A stretch of 9,705 bases of DNA from Halomonas halophila (GTDB lineage Bacteria > Pseudomonadota > Gammaproteobacteria > Pseudomonadales > Halomonadaceae). Location: the NCBI GenBank assembly GCA_002433675.1, contig DJIP01000299.1, positions 1 through 9,705 on the forward strand, given 5' to 3'. Each line of letters begins with the position of its first letter. The stretch's first letter is position 1. The notes under the pieces were generated by a model. The model made no database searches and was not told where the DNA came from. It worked only from the letters and a program-made list of their open reading frames with translations. The position numbers and the translations under genes were made by a program. Positions 6,074 to 9,705 of the stretch are shown here, in pieces.

Positions 6074-6079
6074 ATTGTA
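6074..6079 (-). promoter_or_regulatory. Candidate -10 element for yaaA
   Basis: On the minus strand TACAAT (6079-6074) matches the -10 consensus in five of six bases, predicting a start near 6067 and a leader of about 40 bases. No -35-like hexamer occurs at 16-19 bases upstream, where the DNA is a GC-rich run. This would fit an activator-dependent promoter. Confidence 0.4.
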
Positions 6080-6138
6080 CCAAGCCCCGCCGCCGCTAGG
6101 GACGAGGGCGAGGCTATGGACGCCATAGTAAAGAGGGC

Positions 6139-6162
6139 ATGCCTGCCGGCAAGGGCAGGCGT
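6139..6162 (-). terminator. Hairpin between tas and yaaA, weak terminator candidate
   Basis: GCCTGCC (6141-6147) and GGCAGGC (6154-6160) form a 7-bp stem with a 6-base loop, extended by two weaker pairs. On the tas transcript it would come about 40 bases after the stop. It is followed by ATGCCCTCTTT, not a real U-tract, so it may be only a partial terminator. Confidence 0.35.
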
Positions 6163-6180
6163 TGGTCTCTGCTTGAGGCA

Positions 6181-6219
6181 GGGTCAGAGGGTGAGGCTGG
6201 GTCAGGGGCTGGGGTTGGG
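6181..6219 (+). other. G-quadruplex-type tract over the 3' end of tas
   Basis: Six plus-strand runs of three or four G lie at 6181-6183, 6189-6191, 6199-6201, 6205-6208, 6211-6214 and 6217-6219, separated by 2-7 bases. The last four fit the G3+N1-7 rule with very short loops (3, 2, 2). The G-rich strand is the template for tas, whose last codons (PNPSP) and stop lie within it. Confidence 0.45.
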
Positions 6220-7233
6220 CAGCCTGTGATGGATCGCCTCGATGTCTTCGATGACTTCGTCGGCCAGCACCAGAGCCTCCGAGGCGAGGTTGCTCTCGAG
6301 CTGTTCCATGGTGGTCGCACCGATGATGTTGCTGGTCAGGAAGGAGCGCGAGTTGACGTAGGCCAGCGCCATCTGGGCCGGGTCCAGGCCGTGCTCGCGG
6401 GCCAGTTCAACGTAGGCCCGGGTAGCATCGATGGCCTGATCGGAGCTGTAGCGGCTGAAGCGGTCCCACAGGGTCAGGCGGGCGCCGGGTGGCCGGGCGC
6501 CGTCCAGGTACTTGCCCGAGAGCACGCCGAAGGCCAGCGGCGAGTAGGCCAGCAGTCCTACCTGTTCGCGGTGGGCGATCTCGGCCAGCCCCACCTCGAA
6601 GGTCCGGTTGAGCAGGTTGTAGGGGTTCTGTACCGAGGCGACCCGCGGCAGACCCAGGGACTCGGCCAGTTGCAGGCAGCGCATCACGCCCCAGGGCGTC
6701 TCGTTGGACAGACCTACGGCACGAACCTTGCCGGCATCGACCAGCTCCTTGAGGGCCGACAGTGTCTCTTCCAGGTCGGTGGCCTGCTCGTCCTCGTCGT
6801 GGGTGTAGCCCAGGCGACCGAAGAAGTTGGTCGAACGGTCCGGCCAGTGCAGCTGGTAGAGATCGACGTAGTCGGTCTCGAGGCGTGCAAGGCTTGCGTC
6901 GATGGCCTCATGCAGATGGGCGCGGGTCAGGCGAGGTCCGCCGCGGATGTGCTTGATGCCGGGGCCGGCTGCCTTGGTGGCGATGACCACGTCGTCGCGG
7001 CTGTGGCGGCCCTTGAGCCAGGAGCCCACGTAGCGCTCGGTCAGCCCCTGGGTTTCGGCCTTGGGTGGTACCGGGTACATCTCGGCGGCGTCGATGAAGT
7101 TGACGCCGAAGGCCACCGCACGGTCGAGCTGGGCGTGGGCTTCTGCCTCGGTGTTCTGCTCGCCGAAGGTCATGGTTCCGAGGCACAGGCGACTGACGTC
7201 GATGCCGGTGTTGCCAAGCGGGCGGATCTGCAT
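6202..7233 (-). CDS. tas: Tas-type NADP(H)-dependent aldo/keto reductase
   Basis: A cytoplasmic (beta/alpha)8 aldo/keto reductase. E. coli Tas was found by rescue of a tyrosine auxotroph under starvation, and its natural substrate is unclear. GAGGAG (7244-7239, minus strand) is 5 bases before the ATG at 7233, giving 343 residues, close to the E. coli 346. The AKR catalytic tetrad is present: Asp48 and Tyr53 in FIDAAEMYPV, Lys87 in IATKAAGP and His129 in YQLHWP. Segments strongly like E. coli Tas are LGTMTFGEQN (18-27), EMYPVPPKAETQGLTERYVG (51-70), the NPYNLLNR-FEVGLAE stretch near 204-219 and the C-terminal GATTMEQLESN cofactor-phosphate segment. It is probably monocistronic or weakly linked to yaaA downstream. 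Its 3' end lies on a G-rich template tract. I am sure of the family and fairly sure of the tas assignment. Confidence 0.95.
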   Translation of the reverse strand: MQIRPLGNTGIDVSRLCLGTMTFGEQNTEAEAHAQLDRAVAFGVNFIDAAEMYPVPPKAETQGLTERYVGSWLKGRHSRDDVVIATKAAGPGIKHIRGGPRLTRAHLHEAIDASLARLETDYVDLYQLHWPDRSTNFFGRLGYTHDEDEQATDLEETLSALKELVDAGKVRAVGLSNETPWGVMRCLQLAESLGLPRVASVQNPYNLLNRTFEVGLAEIAHREQVGLLAYSPLAFGVLSGKYLDGARPPGARLTLWDRFSRYSSDQAIDATRAYVELAREHGLDPAQMALAYVNSRSFLTSNIIGATTMEQLESNLASEALVLADEVIEDIEAIHHRLPNPSP

Positions 7234-7310
7234 GGGGACTCCTCGTGGTAGGCCTTTGTCAGGGGGGGCTCAGCGCCGCCGCCGGACCGTTTTTGCTGCA
7301 AAGCATCGAG

Positions 7311-7340
7311 ATGGTACCTTTGGCCGACAGTGGTCGCCAA
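7311..7340 (-). promoter_or_regulatory. Candidate sigma-70 promoter for tas
   Basis: On the minus strand TTGGCG (7340-7335) and TACCAT (7316-7311) are separated by 18 bases, with four of six consensus matches each. A start near 7304 would leave a leader of about 70 bases before the tas ATG. This is a moderate match only. Confidence 0.3.
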
Positions 7341-7350
7341 ATCCCGGGGG

Positions 7351-7379
7351 TTGAGTCCGTATCGGGCCAGGCGTATGCT
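7351..7379 (+). promoter_or_regulatory. Candidate sigma-70 promoter for the Sel1-repeat gene
   Basis: TTGAGT (7351-7356) and TATGCT (7374-7379) are separated by exactly 17 bases, with four of six matches each to the -35 and -10 consensus. Transcription would begin near 7386 and leave a leader of about 107 bases before the ATG at 7493. The spacing makes this the best promoter in the window by eye. Confidence 0.5.
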
Positions 7380-7492
7380 TGCCACCCCGTTGCCGCGGAG
7401 GAGTCCGTGGCACCGTCGATTCAACAGGAGATCGCCCGCGACACAGGAAGTGTCCGGTCCGACTTCCATCCTTTGGACTCAAGGTTGTTGCC

Positions 7493-8149
7493 ATGCAGCA
7501 GGCATCGTCACTGAAGACGCGGCTCGAGTACCGTCTGGCCCAGCAGTTGTTTCACACTCGCTGGTTGCCCCGCTCGCCGCGAACCCAGAGGCTGACCATG
7601 CGTCTGTTTCAACGCTGTGCGGACGCCGGGCATCCGGCGGCGCTGTCGTTGTACGGGCACATGCTGTTTCACCGGTCACGGGCACCCCAGGACAAGGCAC
7701 GCGGCGCTCGCTACGTGCTGCAGGCCGCCCATGGCGGGGACGTCAGGGCGCAGTACCAGGCAGGCCAGATCCACGAGCACGGCTGCGCGCTGTACCCGGC
7801 GCGCCACGATCATGCCGTGACCTGGTACGCCAGGGCCGGCGAAGCGGGCCATGCGTTGGCGGCCGCACGCCTGGAGCGCGCCTACCGAGATGGTGAGCTG
7901 TCGCTACCGGTGGATCCTGAGCGGGCCGCCTACTGGGCGGCGCTGGCTGCTTCCGGGCAGGCGGCTTCAGGCCAGGCCTGGACTGGACAAGTTTCCTCAG
8001 GGCAGCCCTCTGCAGGGCAAACCTTGGCACAGCAGTCCCGGCCAGGACCGGCGAATCACGCCCTGGCCAATGGACAGCCTGTTGCGGGGCAGCCCGCCGC
8101 ACAAGACGGTGTCGCGCTGGACAAAGCGGAAGCCCAACAGCGACACTAG
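7493..8149 (+). CDS. Sel1-like repeat (TPR-type) protein with Gly-Gln tail
   Basis: A probable cytoplasmic protein-interaction protein of unknown partner. The ATG at 7493 is preferred because the Sel1-like region begins soon after and the upstream part of the frame (from 7379) looks non-coding. The ribosome binding site is weak (AAGG, 7481-7484), so the start is less certain than the gene. Of 218 residues, 1-42 are basic (LFHTRWLPRSPRTQRLTMRLFQ). Three Sel1-type helical hairpins follow at about 46-81, 83-119 and 120-152, recognised by ADAGHPAALSLYG, HGGDVRAQYQAGQIHEHG, WYARAGEAGHALAAARL and the closing DPERAAYWAALAA. No signal peptide or membrane segment is visible. From 153 on, the protein changes to a low-complexity tail with Gly-Gln every five residues. 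It is alone in its unit: tas diverges upstream and a stem-loop lies downstream. Sel1 proteins often act as adaptors, but nothing here points to a partner. Confidence 0.82.
   Translation: MQQASSLKTRLEYRLAQQLFHTRWLPRSPRTQRLTMRLFQRCADAGHPAALSLYGHMLFHRSRAPQDKARGARYVLQAAHGGDVRAQYQAGQIHEHGCALYPARHDHAVTWYARAGEAGHALAAARLERAYRDGELSLPVDPERAAYWAALAASGQAASGQAWTGQVSSGQPSAGQTLAQQSRPGPANHALANGQPVAGQPAAQDGVALDKAEAQQRH
7955..8020 (+). repeat. 15-base periodic tract coding the Gly-Gln tail
   Basis: Gly-Gln pairs fall at residues 155, 160, 165, 170 and 175, an exact five-residue period (ASGQA, ASGQA, WTGQV, SSGQP, SAGQT). At DNA level the 15-base units are already diverged. Two more GQ pairs at 194 and 199 are off phase. 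This looks like an old slippage expansion encoding a disordered tail. Confidence 0.65.
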
Positions 8150-8202
8150 AGGCATCAGGCGCGACGGTTGGGTCGCGCGCGGGTCCCGGTGAGGCCGAGA
8201 CG

Positions 8203-8233
8203 AGCGGCGGTTCAGGATTCCCTGGCCGCCGCT
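8203..8233 (+). terminator. Stem-loop after the Sel1-repeat gene
   Basis: AGCGGCGG (8203-8210) pairs perfectly with CCGCCGCT (8226-8233), and CAGG (8213-8216) with CCTG (8221-8224) forms an inner stem. It lies 54 bases after the stop codon. The following GGTAGTTTAG is not a U-tract, so this is a probable 3' structure rather than a proven intrinsic terminator. I see nothing else in 8150-8320 apart from the likely leader of the next gene. Confidence 0.45.
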
Positions 8234-8320
8234 GGTAGTTTAGGCCTCGGGTACGGTTTTCGTTGTCGGGTGACGTCGGGGAGGCGTTTTTGCCGACTGT
8301 CACGACGAGGTTTGCTGCCT

Positions 8321-8821
8321 GTGGTGTTACCGACTCTGCTGGATATCGAAGCCTCTGGATTCGGGCGCGGCAGCTACCCGATCGAGATCGGCCTGGCGCG
8401 GCCGGACGGCAGCTGCTGCGCCTTTCTGATTCAGCCCCTCGAGGAATGGACCCACTGGGACCCCAAGGCCGAGTTGCTGCACGGGATATCCCGGGCCCGG
8501 CTCGAGCGAGAGGGCTATCCGGTACGTCACGTCGCCCGCTGGCTCAACGATGAGCTGCACGATATCGGCATCGCCTACAGCGATAGCTGGGGGTACGACA
8601 ATACCTGGATGTCGCTGCTGTTCCACCACGCCGGCATGATCCCTGCCTTCCGCCTGGAAGCGCTGCGTCGGTTGCTCGACGAGGCCCAGATGGCGATGTG
8701 GAGCGACATCAAGGAGTCGGTGATCGAGGAGCGGGGCATCCAGCGCCATCGCGCCGGCGAGGACGCCCGCCTGCTGCAACTGACCTTCGCCCGCACCCAG
8801 GAACTCAGCGCGCGCCGTTGA
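8321..8821 (+). CDS. DEDDh-type 3'-5' exonuclease-like protein
   Basis: A predicted cytoplasmic nuclease of the DnaQ/RNase T superfamily, which removes nucleotides from 3' ends using two metal ions. All acidic motifs are visible: Exo I Asp8 and Glu10 in LLDIEASGFG; Exo II Asp93 in WGYDNTWM (Asp88 is nearby); and Exo III His143-Arg-Ala-Gly-Glu-Asp148, the H-x4-D form of the DEDDh group. At about 166 residues it is a bare catalytic domain, shorter than RNase T or DnaQ. No ATG precedes Exo I, so a GTG start at 8321 (or the adjacent GTG at 8324) is chosen; GAGG at 8307-8310 is 10 bases upstream. A far upstream TTG at 8168 gives an Arg-rich, unconvincing N-terminus. The DNA or RNA substrate is unknown. 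It ends in a pyrimidine-rich tract and converges on the quinone oxidoreductase gene. Confidence 0.8.
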   Translation: MVLPTLLDIEASGFGRGSYPIEIGLARPDGSCCAFLIQPLEEWTHWDPKAELLHGISRARLEREGYPVRHVARWLNDELHDIGIAYSDSWGYDNTWMSLLFHHAGMIPAFRLEALRRLLDEAQMAMWSDIKESVIEERGIQRHRAGEDARLLQLTFARTQELSARR

Positions 8822-8895
8822 CGCTCGCTCTTTTTCACTCTCGCTGACGCTCCCTCTTTCCCGCTTTGTTTGTCGCTCTCTTTGTTGCGCTATGG
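8820..8895. repeat. Pyrimidine-rich imperfect repeat after the exonuclease gene
   Basis: About three units of 26 bases begin GACGCTC (8820), GACGCTC (8846) and GTCGCTC (8872), each followed by C/T-rich sequence with T-runs. Units one and two agree at about 18 of 26 positions. The first unit overlaps the exonuclease stop codon. Nearly all bases on the plus strand are C or T. It could aid Rho-dependent or pausing-based termination, but that is inference. Confidence 0.35.
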
Positions 8896-8923
8896 CAGCG
8901 TCGGCAACCTCTCCACCTGAACA

Positions 8924-8963
8924 GTTACCCACAGCCGGTCCGGTCTGACCGTCTGTGGATAAC
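8924..8963. other. Inverted DnaA-box-like pair around an 11-bp palindrome
   Basis: TGTGGATAA (8954-8962) is a perfect consensus DnaA box on the minus strand (TTATCCACA), and TTACCCACA (8925-8933) is a one-mismatch box on the plus strand. With flanking bases they form an 11-bp inverted repeat, GTTACCCACAG / CTGTGGATAAC, with one mismatch. Centred between them is the perfect palindrome CGGTCTGACCG (8941-8951). The element lies between two convergent genes, outside any promoter. It may be a DnaA-titration site or simply a transcript-end hairpin. Confidence 0.45.
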
Positions 8964-8994
8964 GTGTGCTGGTGTGAACTTCCCGGGGTTGAGA

Positions 8995-9705
8995 TCAGTC
9001 GGCGGCGACGCGCAACAGCAGCTTGCCGGTGTTGGCATTGTCGGCGAGATGCTGGTGGGCGGCCTCGACCTCCTCGATGGGCCAGTCGGCGTCGATCAGC
9101 GGAGCGAGCTCGCCGCGCTCGAGCCTCGGCCACACGTGGCGAGCGAGTTCACCCAGAATCCTGCCCTTGTCTTCCGGTGACCTGGCCCGCAGGGTCGAGC
9201 CGATCAGGCGCTGGCGCTTCATCAGCAGGCGGCCGATATCGAGCTCGGCGTGGCGTCCGCCCATCAGCCCGATCACCACCATTCGTCCATCGGCAGCCAG
9301 CACCCGTTGATTGTCCGCCAGGTAGCTGGCTCCCACTGGGTCGAGGATCAGGTCGACCTCGCCGAATGCCTTGACCGCCTCGACGAAGTTGCCCTGGTGG
9401 CGGTTCCAGCCCGCCCGGGCACCCAGCGACAGGCAGCGCTTGAGCTTTTCGTCGCTGCCCACGGTGACAAAGCAGGGATGACCAAACTCGCGGCATAGCT
9501 GGATCGCGGCGGTACCGACACCGCTGGCGGCGGCGTGCAGCAGCACTTTTTCGCCTTCGGCGAGTTGGCCTTCGATGAACAGGTTCAGCCAGGCGGTGGC
9601 GTAGACCTCCGGCAGGGCGGCGGCCTCGCGCAGGCCAAGGCCATCGGGCACCGGCAGCACCTGGCGTTCGTCCACGCAGACCTTCTCGGCGTAGCCGCCA
9701 CCGGC
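8995..9705 (-). CDS. PIG3-type NAD(P)H quinone oxidoreductase (N-terminus cut by window edge)
   Basis: A cytoplasmic zinc-independent medium-chain oxidoreductase, expected to reduce quinones with NADPH. The visible 236 codons run to the window end with the frame still open, so roughly 90-100 N-terminal residues are missing for a family length near 325-335. Counting from the edge, the GGGYAEKV segment (2-9), LREAAALPEVYATAW (25-39) and the Rossmann motif HAAASGVGTAAIQL (57-70) are present, followed by VGSDEKL (82-88), VDLILDPVGASYL (117-129), VIGLMGG (144-150) and the C-terminal EAAHQHLADNANTGKLLL. The GLMGG and ILDPVGASY segments fit the PIG3 (TP53I3) subgroup rather than E. coli QorA. No zinc-binding cysteine cluster is seen in the visible part. 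It converges on the exonuclease gene; 173 bp lie between the two stops. The TGA is at 8997-8995. Confidence 0.94.
   Translation of the reverse strand, partial: AGGGYAEKVCVDERQVLPVPDGLGLREAAALPEVYATAWLNLFIEGQLAEGEKVLLHAAASGVGTAAIQLCREFGHPCFVTVGSDEKLKRCLSLGARAGWNRHQGNFVEAVKAFGEVDLILDPVGASYLADNQRVLAADGRMVVIGLMGGRHAELDIGRLLMKRQRLIGSTLRARSPEDKGRILGELARHVWPRLERGELAPLIDADWPIEEVEAAHQHLADNANTGKLLLRVAAD

Noticed and set aside
6139..7251. A 370-codon plus-strand open frame antisense to tas
   Set aside because: It is a mirror of a GC-rich coding sequence. The minus-strand product is an unmistakable Tas aldo/keto reductase with all catalytic residues, and the plus-strand product shows no domain or ribosome binding site.
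8924..8963. A chromosomal replication origin
   Set aside because: There are only two DnaA-like boxes, no AT-rich unwinding region, and no dnaA/dnaN or gidA-type neighbours.
8327..9133. A 268-codon minus-strand frame between the quinone oxidoreductase and exonuclease genes
   Set aside because: It is antisense to the DEDDh exonuclease motifs and overlaps the quinone oxidoreductase 3' end; its Arg/Gln-rich product derives from the pyrimidine-rich repeat.

Overview
This window is a chromosomal stretch of GC-rich gammaproteobacterial DNA. The best fit is a halophile of the Halomonas/Chromohalobacter type. That placement is an inference from two extremely acidic lipoproteins, the high GC content and a gene set typical of the group (Tas-type aldo/keto reductase, YaaA, PIG3-type quinone oxidoreductase, periplasmic alpha-carbonic anhydrase). 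No phylogenetic marker is present to confirm it. I see no rRNA, tRNA, CRISPR array, transposase, integrase or phage gene.

Layout. At 1-1083 (+) is the C-terminal three quarters of an aldehyde dehydrogenase of the benzaldehyde/vanillin dehydrogenase type. At 1249-3307 (+) a small acidic lipoprotein, a secreted alpha-carbonic anhydrase and a large repeat-built acidic lipoprotein follow one another, separated by terminators or stem-loops, so each is probably its own transcription unit. A near-perfect two-way terminator (3459-3491) separates them from a Tim44-like membrane protein on the minus strand (3559-4404). That gene diverges from an ISOC1/2-like isochorismatase-family hydrolase (4543-5124, +). 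yaaA (5251-6027) and tas (6202-7233) follow on the minus strand, then a Sel1-repeat protein (7493-8149, +), a DEDDh exonuclease-like protein (8321-8821, +) and a convergent, truncated PIG3-type quinone oxidoreductase (8995-9705, -).

How the genes relate. Most are single-gene units of general housekeeping or redox/stress character: aldehyde oxidation, aldo/keto reduction, quinone reduction and peroxide/iron protection. They do not form one clear pathway. The most distinctive part is 1249-3307: two lipoproteins built from the same acidic, aromatic-free helical module, one minimal (65 residues) and one expanded by in-frame tandem duplication (249 residues), flanking a periplasmic carbonic anhydrase. 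The smaller signals are an intrinsic terminator immediately before the carbonic anhydrase start, the octamer TTGACCCT three times in intergenic DNA, a pair of inverted DnaA-box-like sequences between the exonuclease and quinone oxidoreductase genes, and a G-quadruplex-type tract at the 3' end of tas. I find no clear new defence or mobile system.
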